Below are positions 24,401-27,650 of a stretch of DNA of 27,650 nt, piece after piece (the first letter of the stretch is position 1; each line of letters begins with the position of its first letter). The notes below the pieces were generated by a model that had not been told where the DNA came from, did no database searches, and worked only from the letters and a program-made list of their open reading frames with translations. The position numbers were made by a program, and so were the translations under genes. The DNA lies in IMG/VR virus record IMGVR_UViG_3300032246_001703, positions 1-27,650 of that record. One strand, written 5' to 3'. The DNA comes from a virus.

Positions 24401-25253
24401 ATTCTATCTACAGAACACACCACTCAACAGTGATTATGTGTTTGTGTGGGTAAATGGAGATTCTTTAACAGCAGGATACAATTTCCTTTTAAACGGAAAC
24501 AAGATAACCATAGGTGGATTAACATTATCACCCACAGACAGAATAGATGTGATGTATTTTGCTGTGGAGAGTGCTACTAACGCCACAGGATTCCGCATAT
24601 TCAAAGATATGTTGAATAGAACTTTCTTCAAAAGAATCAGTGCTAACAATACCACAACATTGGCTGCAGCACTGGCAGAAGATGCTACAGCAATCACAGT
24701 TGCAGATGGCAGTGTATTGGCATCTCCTCCAGGTGGTTCAGTGCCAGCAGTTATATTCATAGACAAAGAAAGAATTGAATATTTCATTAAATCGGGCAGC
24801 ACTCTATCTCAATTGAGAAGAGGCACACTAGGAACAGGTATAAGAACACATGCAGCAGGCACACAGGTAGTGGATGCTTCAGGTTCTCAAACTGTGCCTT
24901 ACGCAGAAACAGTTTACACAAAAACATCTATGGGAGATGGTAGCACTAATATATTCCCTACCACAATTGCGGCAGCCACACCATACGAATTAGATGTGTT
25001 TGTGGGAGGTCGAAGATTGCCATATATGAGTGAAGATGGCAGCACTGTTAACTATACAGTGGATGGCAGCACTGCAAATGTGGTACTCGCTGATACACCA
25101 CCAGCAGATGTGCAAGTAAAAATCGTACAAAAACGTGGAGTAGTATGGTATACACCAGGTGTAGGCACTGCAGCTGATGGTAAAGGACTACAAAAATCAA
25201 CAACTAACCAAGCAAAATTCATAGCAGGAGAACCAACAAATGTACCTGAATAA
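12402..25253 (+). CDS. Giant multidomain virion protein in the gene 7 position
   Basis: One uninterrupted 4283-codon gene, almost half of the window, directly after gp6 where T4 has gene 7 (wedge protein, 1032 residues). Assignment to the wedge or peripheral baseplate is by position; I see no decisive match to gp7. Visible parts in order: N-terminus with LPSFYRTDNNHRFLTSTLDQ; cupredoxin-like domain (about 201-290); long beta-rich stretch; aromatic-rich block (1126-1192); CBM-like motif (1667-1712); seven FG-GAP blades (2103-2550); a Trp-rich segment with GEVWWDMSTVRWLWYEQH (about 2640); EVKPYHTKIREY (3157-3168); GSGY-type repeats (about 3227 and 3355); a second CBM-like motif (3413-3456); and GDGST-type repeats (3530-4252) enclosing a small beta domain (4096-4160). 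No signal peptide, membrane segment, protease or intein is seen. The modules suggest contact with cell surface glycans or host-range display. A CGGGA precedes the ATG. Confidence 0.8.
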   Translation: MADAPINSQSNYEVVTDSQGTVLRRSIAHLPSFYRTDNNHRFLTSTLDQLIQPGRLKRLDGYIGRQYSYTRLPSDSYIEATSEDRTNYQLEPAVTYTDKDTSSVNPEDQVKFTATYDDYINQIKFFGGNVENHDRLNKEKVYSWNPAIDFDKLINYREYYWLPEGPDPILVSNNGTNTVTEIKVDRIGNSAYTFSTYKNLENPTITLYRGNTYKFVINAQGHPFYIMTEPFTTGIAEDGSTSVIYSSGVSGNGTEIGTLNFTIPSDAPDILYYQCGNHQAMQGIFTIKTITATTKIDVEHEIVGAKNYTLATGIKLSNGMKLRFDSNTVSSSFNNKQFYVEGVGSSITLTDTARLITPESYSVETTELYDTVSYDSRPYAISFYRPETPDYITIKRDSPDNNAWSRYNRWFHKSVIKTSDDVNGNITALLETARAKRPIVEFDSGIQLYDHGTEGLNSVALIDTVTTDVFSSVVNSSGYIVDGISLAHGMRVLFTADTDSLVKNRIYKVNFVTVGGNSVINLTQEPDGIPQDGQTVYAELGANYQGKTFYFKQSDNIWTQGQIKTALNQQPLFSLEDDNHVKFSDQTVYENSSFTGAAVFEYKTSETSPVDTVLGLRVKYNTINNVGDIIFTSDLGSDSFTYKSGEKVLSKSFTTGHVHYITGRDTNIPRTSWIERAEESKQRVIRTFIVEAGELRLFPIDVFANSAGLQDLDVQVDVNHTTQNLNIDYVLVNGTTNKYVKFLYDLAVNDIVKIQVHSSVKKLTGKGLYEVPENLGVNPFNEQLTDFTFGQILNHVHDINEKNIELTGDTPGNSNLRDLPDVRTKGGTILQHSAPLPPAMFLLIDQNANAISAIEYCSLEYQKFKEGFLSNISNGSTYESNVATAVDEIIKSMIGDKGISFPFFYEDMIGYGEKVSTRTYTVQDSAETEYTIDNQFDIKVSSNRAVYVYLNDTQLLQGYDYTFSETDDSVNITAALTEGDIIKIKDYSDTTGSFVPPTPTKLGIYPRFKPEKVLDNTYVEPTYVIVGHDGSKTVAYDDYRDDLLLELERRIYNNCKIVYNPELLPETEVRPSAFQTSEYSINEINNILSYDFYFWAGKNAVDYQKNNIYNESNPFTFNYSSNKDFLNGEYLPGHWRGIYNYFYDTDRPHTHPWEMLGYSEKPSWWEDTYGPGPYSSGNELLWNDLAAGYDNGLGAANSRYARPGLLNYLPVDENGNLKSPIEAGLIDNYESSGINKVWKFGDQAPAETAWRRSSQYPFAVMRLLALTKPAKFFGLFFDNSRLGLNASGNVIDKDTDVAQSIRTAKYHLETVTDSETGAIIRYITGGYQPFVVNYLIKNGLDPAVFFYDKMKNLNVQLAYKLGGFSDKQNLRVLTDSVSPGSTSGSQFIPDENYKILFRISNPIRTFEYSGVLIELNTATTNDGSTLEGGYKVVGYNTIRPYFSVLEPIQNGNSYSVEAGNARAIIYKDYADVEKIVTYGTVFKDVQSVINFLTGYGKYLESQGFVFDRFTKELQEVANWDMSAKEFLYWTRQGWAAGSAITLSPGAEGFHLTTKDSVIGKLKNLQGEYTVLDSSGRTVNNKSISTKRVGTTFEIVSKFPESGIYNISMNAVQKEHILLFDNITVFSDILLQLTTGFRQQRFRLIGWKTGDWNGDYYSPGFIFDEAQVAAWTANTDYQIGDTVEYNAKFYTSKVNHNSGSSFESAKWQKKSQKPAAQLIPNFDYKISQFNDFYNLESNNFDEAQQKLAQHLTGYQSRSYLDNLFLNDVSQYKFYQGFIREKGTLNAINKLVKAKFYGEDISIDLYPEWMIKVGEFGNTESKKSIQIRMSDNSFTNNIQSIEILDNSTDSLNWDKSVRVLSSELYNKPVEYVAQETFSLYDYNTEGTDKDTVQKFKTAGYPRLLDVDHTAFTTSDLLNLNVSAITKNDLVWIAKKDNSEWDVLRLTSTGLKIAGMRQINNATQVEILLTGNHNFIKGDYFTILNSQFTPLNGVYQIYSTPTSSSLIFNYSNSNRVSGTVLTSDQSTINTYGNIYKWVSVRISSMDNVNDRISYNVYRDVDTTNFVNGDRIFADNNTEGKWSIYEKTDPYAVTILQSPDTDNEQAFGYQVVARNDGRTLIVSAPDEGQGHIHFFYRAENKPGNLFFPTGSYEMTDGNNETAGLGRVLTISTDENYIVAGAPYTNTLTSDGSTRHDKAGLIKIFSWNSEDKFYSLSHTVLPLSDDSTTLTNLNYGWACAIAEPSDASTVYTRPKFLFASAPGLNNDSGVVYVHTLQKDVGDSTISLWRQDSAIFSNESGSGKRFGHRLAVNDNADILAVSSVAPGTAGQVEIFTKNSVNDDGSSIEDGSTKHIFTHRQTLKGVNADGSTLNTAFGESISMSIDGEWLVISAPGFDKGEQTDAGTVYVYKWNADGSTNTYTLQQTISAPDSATNMRFGSSVQINRANNRIVIGAEKFGNQRSMSFDNGATTFDIGDTRIVDLNIGSGGVFTATKYDTEFVIDDKLVTTKVSANDDFGRGVFITDTTVFVGAPQDDTAIDDSTYRVNDGTLTIFDLKERDSYAWNALSTETNLVNNNRADSAFIFDSATNEIIDYLDYYDPIKGRILGIADREINYKTEWDPAVYNIGTQNKTVSANTAWGEEHIGEVWWDMSTVRWLWYEQHGTEYKTKNWGNIFPGSSIDIYEWVESTLLPSEWNSRADTVVGLAQGVSGTPLHTDNTVFTVKQKYNSNSDSFINYYYYWVKNSVFLPPLNKSVTQRKNTTAYVANLIENPLGSGIKYYAITGTNSLITFNVKNSLNNDNTILNVNFKNNDNESGSHSVWKLIREGDKNDRPNEMLETKWWDSLIGKDTAGNEVPDVNLPLNQRYGTNIRPRQSWYVDRFAALKEIIDYSNIVLKANQLANNIDYTNLNSADPEPTEVSGEWDRRVESYADLTYIDTRDISGTINVLVANDEENSKGSWAIYNWNLTEWVRTKVQTYKTSTYYSLADWYAEGYDTNTVIDKQVNYQYEADTAGLEIGQIVKVLRADTGGWKLFEQTTEGLKNIATQNGTIQLSKALYDYTIKNTGFDADDTFDVNFFDQEPTIETRNILKALRDDIFVGDLAIEYNNIFFIGLRKVLEEQLYVDWLNKSSFINVTNNLRPLDQRKTYRVGNENFVEDYINEVKPYHTKIREYKLGYTNTETQDGINADFDLPAFYDGTRIRNVDTTADVAVMASYPYRFWRDNYKKYVDSIVVTNSGSGYITAPTVTLVGGTTKSVGPFTVLGRSNSGTTSGQSGYFYPLYTAKADADLADSQAGGLSSSSLFTFEEYTGIEFYMPNTGQNIAVTDRPEGYEVYTTADNTQATATAIIQNGSVTKIKLLTPGSNYTATPRVVLTGGGVGGVTPTDAARAYANLRNDLVRDIATTIKFDRVQSTATVLDWAANTAYAYNDLIRYEDGFYKVNSGFTSTENFDDGVTYLTKLRGDEPYITAAERTLGLYAPEAGMPGNELSQVMTGVDYGGVMVTGLAFSSGQGWDRSPWYDNPWDTYGLSRVKTFYGDGSTTAFTFPSAPSATDVYTVYINGVRQTSLVFRGDGSTKTFTVIPDDSSVVGAGDEIQFIPFDDDGVLTPTDDKTLDSLISGGLFGSAVGIAPSDIVLEGDGFVTPETSYAPEENVPGSMFDTVDIKVYTTPESGVPFIIQKNFIGDGVTDTFDVGQTPGTKASVIVTVDGVTKNYPNEYFLGGPYDRQLIFASAPAIGSKISIKSFAVSGSNYMVLNTFWGNGYTTSFTTSARETFQLDSSLSQLYVTVDGQPTTDYTTSVSGKLITINFNTVPTGAIVIAAFNQAPGSGRAYAEIRSEDIVYDGINNRYILTYPSGSIGPYSGLTLLELNGKILRGPDNTYYAGDGSTISYNLGTDPSNTVTAANQVEVYVNGSKKYLFTDYTVNIGTQKVEFVSAPGALDVIAISVLLDNHYYNEGSDVILKPTQISADGISLLAGNTLTAITFNNAVGMNQRRETFAGATSGEFYLQNTPLNSDYVFVWVNGDSLTAGYNFLLNGNKITIGGLTLSPTDRIDVMYFAVESATNATGFRIFKDMLNRTFFKRISANNTTTLAAALAEDATAITVADGSVLASPPGGSVPAVIFIDKERIEYFIKSGSTLSQLRRGTLGTGIRTHAAGTQVVDASGSQTVPYAETVYTKTSMGDGSTNIFPTTIAAATPYELDVFVGGRRLPYMSEDGSTVNYTVDGSTANVVLADTPPADVQVKIVQKRGVVWYTPGVGTAADGKGLQKSTTNQAKFIAGEPTNVPE
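13002..13271 (+). other. Cupredoxin-like domain inside the giant protein
   Basis: Residues about 201-290. The segment reads as a cupredoxin: strand ITLYRGNTYKFVINAQGHPF with His222, a Gly/Ser/Thr-rich loop, strand GTLNFTIPSDAPDILYY, then YYQCGNHQAMQGIFTI with Cys275, His278 and Met281. The His...Cys-x2-His-x2-Met pattern is the type-1 copper ligand set with amicyanin-like spacing. Whether copper is bound in the virion is inference. Confidence 0.65.
15777..15977 (+). other. Aromatic-rich block in the giant protein
   Basis: Residues 1126-1192 are dense in Trp, Tyr, Phe, Pro and Gly: LPGHWRGIYNYFYDTDRPHT, PWEMLGYSEKPSWWEDTYGP and GNELLWNDLAAGYDNG. The composition differs from the Thr/Asn/Asp-rich beta sequence around it and suggests a compact conserved core rather than a spacer. 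No known family is recognised. Confidence 0.5.
17400..17537 (+). other. Carbohydrate-binding-module-like motif 1 (CBM5/12 type)
   Basis: Residues 1667-1712. The pattern W-x3-T-x-Y-x2-G-D-x-V-x-Y-x3-F-Y-x10-15-W (Trp1670, then TDYQIGDTVEYNAKFYTSKV, ending at Trp1706) matches the short three-stranded chitin-binding type 3 / CBM5/12 fold. It would place exposed aromatics for binding a polysaccharide. The fold match is reasonable; the ligand is unknown. Confidence 0.5.
18708..20051 (+). other. Seven-bladed FG-GAP-type beta-propeller in the giant protein
   Basis: Residues 2103-2550 hold seven repeats, each with an FG-like start, a short strand, and a (V/I)(V/I)xGAP-like end. They start at F2103 (FGYQVVARNDGRTLIVSAP), about G2159 (GLGRVLTISTDENYIVAGAP), Y2230, F2300 (FGHRLAVND), F2370 (FGESISMSIDGEWLVISAP), F2432 (FGSSVQINRANNRIVIGAE) and F2511 (FGRGVFITDTTVFVGAP). 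Repeats are 56-79 residues apart and often end in strands such as GTVYVYKWN. Seven blades of about 64 residues is the size of the integrin-alpha propeller. The full calcium loop DxDxDG is not conserved. Confidence 0.75.
22080..22518 (+). repeat. Two GSGY-type protein repeats
   Basis: TNSGSGYITAPTVTLVGG (from about 22086) and TPGSNYTATPRVVLTGGG (from about 22467) share the pattern x-G-S-x-Y-x-(A/T)-(A/T)-P-x-V-x-L-x-G-G, about 125 residues apart. Such GSGYTxxPxV motifs recur in phage tail proteins as small beta elements. The DNA of the two copies has diverged, so this is an old duplication. Confidence 0.6.
22638..22769 (+). other. Carbohydrate-binding-module-like motif 2 (CBM5/12 type)
   Basis: Residues 3413-3456: Trp3415, then AANTAYAYNDLIRYEDGFYK and a Thr/Asn-rich end with TYLTKL. 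It aligns with motif 1 (WTANTDYQIGDTVEYNAKFY) over the W-x-A-N-T-x-Y and Y-x3-F-Y positions. It lacks the final Trp and has N-D in place of G-D, so it is weaker than motif 1. Confidence 0.42.
22989..25160 (+). repeat. GDGST-type repeat series at the C-terminus of the giant protein
   Basis: Seven units start with a G-(D/N/A)-G-x-T-like turn after an aromatic or short residue: FYGDGSTTAF (G3532), FRGDGSTKTF (G3567), FIGDGVTDTF (G3679), FWGNGYTTSF (G3755), YAGDGSTISY (G3879), FAGATSGEFY (G3995, degenerate) and SMGDGSTNIF (G4178). Most continue with a strand containing V-x-V-(N/D)-G, such as YTVYINGVRQ or VEVYVNGSKK, then an F-x-S-A-P-like end. Spacing is irregular (35-183 residues) because other modules are inserted. 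This type of repeat is common in virion proteins of marine T4-like phages. Confidence 0.7.
24687..24881 (+). other. Small beta domain of phage virion type near the giant protein C-terminus
   Basis: Residues 4096-4160: TAITVADGSVL, then PAVIFIDKERIEYFIKSG, LSQLRRGTLGTGIRTHAAGT and VVDAS. The pattern ITVxDxS...P...IxIDxExIxY...G..L..(T/L)RG..GT....HxAGTxV is a widespread small module in phage capsid and tail proteins. It sits between the last two GDGST-type units. Confidence 0.5.
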
Positions 25254-25926
25254 ATACAACGCAATGACAGAACAAGAGAATAACAAAAATACTCAGCAAG
25301 AGCAGAACAATAAAAAGCCACAGGATCATTCCGGCATCAAAATGGAAGGACATATTAAGATATGGGATCCAAGCACAGGCGAAGTTATTGTGGACAAAAG
25401 AAATGCTATTCACTATGAGAATATGAGTATAGCACTCGCTAACAGTCTTGCAAACAAGAGCACAGGATTTATTCATGAGATGGCATTTGGTAATGGTGGA
25501 ACCACAGTGGATCCCACAGGTATTATCACATATCTAACACCCAACACCACAGGAACCAATGCATCACTATACAATCAAACCTATTACAAAGTAGTGGATG
25601 ATAACTCAGCTACTAACAAAGACACTACCAGAAACAAAATGGAGATTCGTCACACTGCTGGTAACAAGTACACTGATATAGTGGTAACTTGTACATTGGA
25701 TTACGGAGAACCCACAGGTCAGGAAGCATTTGACAACACAACCAACTTCAATGGCGATTTCGTATTTGACGAATTAGGATTAAAATCTTGGGAAGGCACA
25801 GAGAATGGATCATCTAATAAACTATTGACTCATGTGATATTCCATCCTGTACAAAAAAGTTTAAACAGACTGATACAAATTGATTATACTCTAAGGATAC
25901 AATCGTTAACAACATTTACGGAATAA
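25240..25926 (+). CDS. Virion structural protein, conserved in marine T4-like phages
   Basis: A 228-residue protein of unknown role. It has a polar N-terminus rich in Gln, Asn and Lys (about residues 9-30), then GHIKIWDPSTGEVIVDKRNA (36-55), IHYENMSIALANSLANKSTG, a glycine-containing FIHEMAFGNGGTTVDPTG, and IVVTCTLDYGEPTGQEAFDN. I recognise the pattern as a small structural protein seen next to baseplate and fibre genes in marine myoviruses, but no T4 homologue. The chosen ATG overlaps the giant gene by 14 bp and has GGAG (25227-25230) 9 bases upstream. An ATG at 25264 (MTEQEN) would remove the overlap but has no Shine-Dalgarno. A likely role is a peripheral baseplate or fibre-attachment subunit; that is inference from position. 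Confidence 0.72.
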   Translation: MYLNKYNAMTEQENNKNTQQEQNNKKPQDHSGIKMEGHIKIWDPSTGEVIVDKRNAIHYENMSIALANSLANKSTGFIHEMAFGNGGTTVDPTGIITYLTPNTTGTNASLYNQTYYKVVDDNSATNKDTTRNKMEIRHTAGNKYTDIVVTCTLDYGEPTGQEAFDNTTNFNGDFVFDELGLKSWEGTENGSSNKLLTHVIFHPVQKSLNRLIQIDYTLRIQSLTTFTE

Positions 25927-25931
25927 AATAA

Positions 25932-27146
25932 ATGGCTTATACAGTTAACAAATCTAATACTGCAGCGTCGCCCAATCAGTACACAGTACAAGATTCTATT
26001 TTGAATACTCAAACTGATATATCGTTTGTGGGCAAAGGTTATGCTGGATACGGAGAAATAATTGCTGAAAATTTTCTACACTTACTAGAAAATTTTTCTA
26101 ACACTTCAGCACCTGGAAAACCAATCAAAGGTCAGTTATGGTACGATGAGTCATCATCAAAAATAAAAGTTTATACAGGATCCTCTTTTCAACCAGTGGG
26201 AGGAGCATCGTATTCATCAGTATCACCATCAGGATTGAACGCAGGTGACCTTTGGATTGACAGTGATACTCAACAATTATATTTTAATAACGGAGCCACA
26301 AACATATTAGTAGGACCTCCAGCATCATCTGGTACAAAAAACGGTTTTGAATACAGCACCATATCAGATAGCAATGATATAGAAAGAAACATCACTAGAG
26401 TTTATAATAATGACGTACAGGTAGCTATAATCAGTGATACTAATTTTACTCCAAAAGTATCCATACCTGGTTTTGCTACTATTACCAAAGGTATAAATTT
26501 ATCCACAGTAATTTCAGGAAACAGATTTACAGGCACAGCCACCAACTCAGATGCTCTAGGAGGAGAATCTGCGGCATCATATCTTAGAATAGATGGAGCA
26601 TCAACTAGCTCTACCACAAGATCTCTTTCAATTTTAAATGATGTAGGATTAACTATCGGTCAAGACAGTGATTTAAGAATATTGTTAGATCCATCAGGAG
26701 TACATTATCAGAACAATACTGTGGACACAGATTTAATATTCCGAGTGAACGATGGTGGTGTTGTTACCACAGTTTTAACTATGAAAGGATCTACTTCTAG
26801 AATAGGTATTGGAACCAGTACACCCACAACCAAATTAGATGTAGTGGGCACGATCAATGCCACAGCATTCACAGGACCATTAACAGGAGCAGTAAATGCC
26901 AATGCTGTAACAGTGATCGAAGGTGGAGATGGGTTAAAAATAATAAATGGAAGTTATGGAGCAACATTAAATTCTGCTTCTCTAACTGCTAATCGTACAT
27001 TGACTTTACCAAATAGGTCAGGCACAGTGATAACTTCGGCAGATACAGGCACAGTGAGTGGTGCGATGTTAAAAGATTCGGTAGTCCTTCAAATATTAGA
27101 TTCAACTGGCACAGTATTAAAAACCATATACGGCGCTGGTTCTTAA
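25932..27146 (+). CDS. Tail-fibre-like virion protein
   Basis: A 404-residue protein. The N-terminus (about 35-130) has GKGYAGYGEIIAENFLHLLE followed by two copies of a small motif: GQLWYDESSSKIKVYTGSSF and GDLWIDSDTQQLYFNN, each ending in VG. The middle has GTATNSDALGGESAASYLR (about 199-217), the A-T-N-A-D-x-L-G-G-type fibre repeat. Then come GIGTSTPTTKLDVVGTI (about 296-312), the sequence that in many fibres leads into the shaft end, and RTLTLPNRSGTVIT near the C-terminus. The C-terminal chaperone (peptidase S74) domain that often follows such motifs is absent. It is probably a trimeric fibre or fibre-like baseplate appendage, perhaps with roles split between neighbours. It starts 5 bp after the previous gene, with CGGAA 8 bases upstream. 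Confidence 0.75.
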   Translation: MAYTVNKSNTAASPNQYTVQDSILNTQTDISFVGKGYAGYGEIIAENFLHLLENFSNTSAPGKPIKGQLWYDESSSKIKVYTGSSFQPVGGASYSSVSPSGLNAGDLWIDSDTQQLYFNNGATNILVGPPASSGTKNGFEYSTISDSNDIERNITRVYNNDVQVAIISDTNFTPKVSIPGFATITKGINLSTVISGNRFTGTATNSDALGGESAASYLRIDGASTSSTTRSLSILNDVGLTIGQDSDLRILLDPSGVHYQNNTVDTDLIFRVNDGGVVTTVLTMKGSTSRIGIGTSTPTTKLDVVGTINATAFTGPLTGAVNANAVTVIEGGDGLKIINGSYGATLNSASLTANRTLTLPNRSGTVITSADTGTVSGAMLKDSVVLQILDSTGTVLKTIYGAGS

Positions 27147-27147
27147 T

Positions 27148-27168
27148 ATACAATGGAAAATATTGTAT
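27148..27168 (+). repeat. Short inverted repeat before the sigma70 promoter
   Basis: ATACAAT (27148-27154) and ATTGTAT (27162-27168) are exact reverse complements separated by 7 bases. It is too AT-rich to be a strong terminator, but it ends 4 bp before a perfect -35 box. It may be an operator-like site or chance. Confidence 0.3.
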
Positions 27169-27218
27169 TAATTGACAGTGATAACAAATACATTTATAAT
27201 ATTATAGGAAGATTATAA
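27153..27218 (+). CDS. Possible 21-residue mini-ORF
   Basis: An ATG reading frame in the gap between two virion genes, starting MENIVLIDSDNKYIY and ending in IIGRL; its TAA ends one base before the next gene's ATG. It fills almost all of the 73-bp gap in phase. Against it, no Shine-Dalgarno is seen before the ATG, and a perfect sigma70 promoter lies inside it. The product shows a loose resemblance to the end of the preceding protein (LDSTGTVLKTIYGAG against IDSDNKYIYNIIGRL), so it may be a remnant of a duplicated fibre tip. Low confidence that it is expressed. Confidence 0.25.
   Translation: MENIVLIDSDNKYIYNIIGRL
27172..27200 (+). promoter_or_regulatory. Perfect-consensus sigma70 promoter
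   Basis: TTGACA at 27172-27177, a spacer of exactly 17 bp, and TATAAT at 27195-27200: a full match to the bacterial housekeeping consensus in both boxes. It points at the gene starting at 27220. Initiation near 27206-27208 would give a leader of about 13 bases starting in the AGGAAGA Shine-Dalgarno. Confidence 0.72.
27206..27212 (+). promoter_or_regulatory. Ribosome binding site of the last gene
   Basis: AGGAAGA, 7 bases before the ATG at 27220. It supports this start and lies at the predicted 5' end of a transcript from the sigma70 promoter. Confidence 0.6.
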
Positions 27219-27219
27219 A

Positions 27220-27650
27220 ATGGCAATTCGTAGACCTTTATATTACGTTGATGGAAATTTAAGAGAGATGAATGACGAGCAAATTGCAAAAATTAAAGCT
27301 CGAATGTTTTGGTCATATGTTAATAATCCTTCTGTGACACTAACAGTGGTTAATGCAGGAGGCAATTTAGGTACAATAACAGACACAAGATTACAAGCAG
27401 GAGCAGCTAGTACATCAACCACAGGTTTTATAAATGAAGCTACCACAGAAGAACCCAGTATTGTGAATGTAGCCATCTCTAGAATAGAGCAAACAGTGGC
27501 ATCAGATCCAAATCCTGCCACCACAGTCACACAATATCCTGCTTATTACACAGCAACTGGAAACATAAGAGCAATGAATTTACAGGACATGTATGATACT
27601 TTTGCTAAAGATGTGTTCAATGGAGGATGGACAGCAGCAGATGGTTCCAC
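27220..27650 (+). CDS. Virion structural protein of marine T4-like phages (partial)
   Basis: The first 143 residues of a protein that runs off the right edge. It opens MAIRRPLYYVDGNLREMNDE, followed by IAKIKARMFWSYVNNPSVTL, a GGNLGTITDTRLQAGAAS segment, EPSIVNVAISRIEQTVA, and IRAMNLQDMYDTFAKDV. I recognise this as the opening of a small virion protein family common in T4-like cyanophages and related marine phages, without a T4 homologue or known function. It is preceded by AGGAAGA and by a perfect sigma70 promoter, which sets it apart from the upstream virion genes and suggests that transcription of the following block can start here with the host sigma factor. The C-terminus is not visible. 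Confidence 0.78.
   Translation, partial: MAIRRPLYYVDGNLREMNDEQIAKIKARMFWSYVNNPSVTLTVVNAGGNLGTITDTRLQAGAASTSTTGFINEATTEEPSIVNVAISRIEQTVASDPNPATTVTQYPAYYTATGNIRAMNLQDMYDTFAKDVFNGGWTAADGS

Noticed and set aside
12402-25253. Fusion or frameshift artefact as the explanation of the giant gene
   Set aside because: The frame is open throughout with uniform base composition, and recognisable modules continue in the same frame from start to end.
6216-25253. Apparent preference for GTG after codons ending in CA, and for GGC before A-starting codons
   Set aside because: Counter-examples (ACA GTA, GGA ACC, GGA AAT) are frequent on inspection, and the effect could not be separated from ordinary codon usage without counting.
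25249-25256. AATAAATA near the start of the 228-residue protein as a late promoter
   Set aside because: It lies downstream of the preferred ATG, overlaps the end of the giant gene, and has a first-base mismatch; too weak to list as a promoter.
1-27650. tRNA genes, CRISPR arrays, insertion sequences, attachment sites or strong terminators
   Set aside because: None was seen on either strand; intergenic space is too short for most of these and no GC-rich hairpin with a T run was found.

Overview
The window is a piece of an AT-rich, T4-like contractile-tailed phage genome (myovirus). It carries the tail-baseplate gene block next to the recombination and late-sigma block. Eight products can be matched to T4 families from sequence (gp46, gp47, gp55, gp48, gp53, gp5, gp25, gp6). 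Gene order and the style of the large virion proteins resemble marine T4-like phages of cyanobacteria and of SAR11 or other low-GC marine bacteria. Nothing here fixes the host: there are no tRNAs, photosynthesis genes or other host-derived genes.

Layout. Positions 1-2694 (minus strand) hold a three-gene early/middle operon read right to left: late sigma factor gp55, then the Mre11/SbcD-like nuclease gp47, then the Rad50/SbcC-like ATPase gp46, which runs off the left edge. Positions 2695-2829 form a compact divergent control region with a sigma70-like promoter facing left and a T4-type late promoter (TATAAATA) facing right; the two elements overlap. From 2830 to the right edge every gene is on the plus strand: tube cap gp48, wedge gp53, a 731-residue hub-type protein in the place where a gp27-like hub would be expected, spike gp5, wedge gp25, wedge gp6, a single 12.9-kb gene for a 4283-residue virion protein, a 228-residue virion protein, a 404-residue fibre-like protein, and the start of another small structural gene. 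Genes are packed with overlaps or gaps of a few bases. Only the 43-bp gap before gp6 and the 73-bp gap before the last gene have room for control signals, and both contain promoter-like sequence.

How it fits together. gp55 would direct host RNA polymerase to TATAAATA promoters such as the one driving the adjacent baseplate block. gp46/gp47 process DNA ends for recombination-dependent replication. The baseplate genes build the hub and spike (731-aa protein, gp5), the tube cap (gp48) and the wedges (gp53, gp25, gp6). The giant protein lies where T4 has gene 7 and is probably a wedge or peripheral baseplate protein enlarged by inserted domains.

The most unusual content is in the giant protein: an apparent cupredoxin domain with a complete type-1 copper ligand set, a seven-bladed FG-GAP-type beta-propeller, two carbohydrate-binding-module-like motifs and a C-terminal series of GDGST-type repeats. 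Also notable are a gp5 with no room for the T4 lysozyme domain, and a perfect-consensus sigma70 promoter (TTGACA, 17 bp, TATAAT) in front of a structural gene. All family assignments come from reading motifs by eye; no database search was possible.
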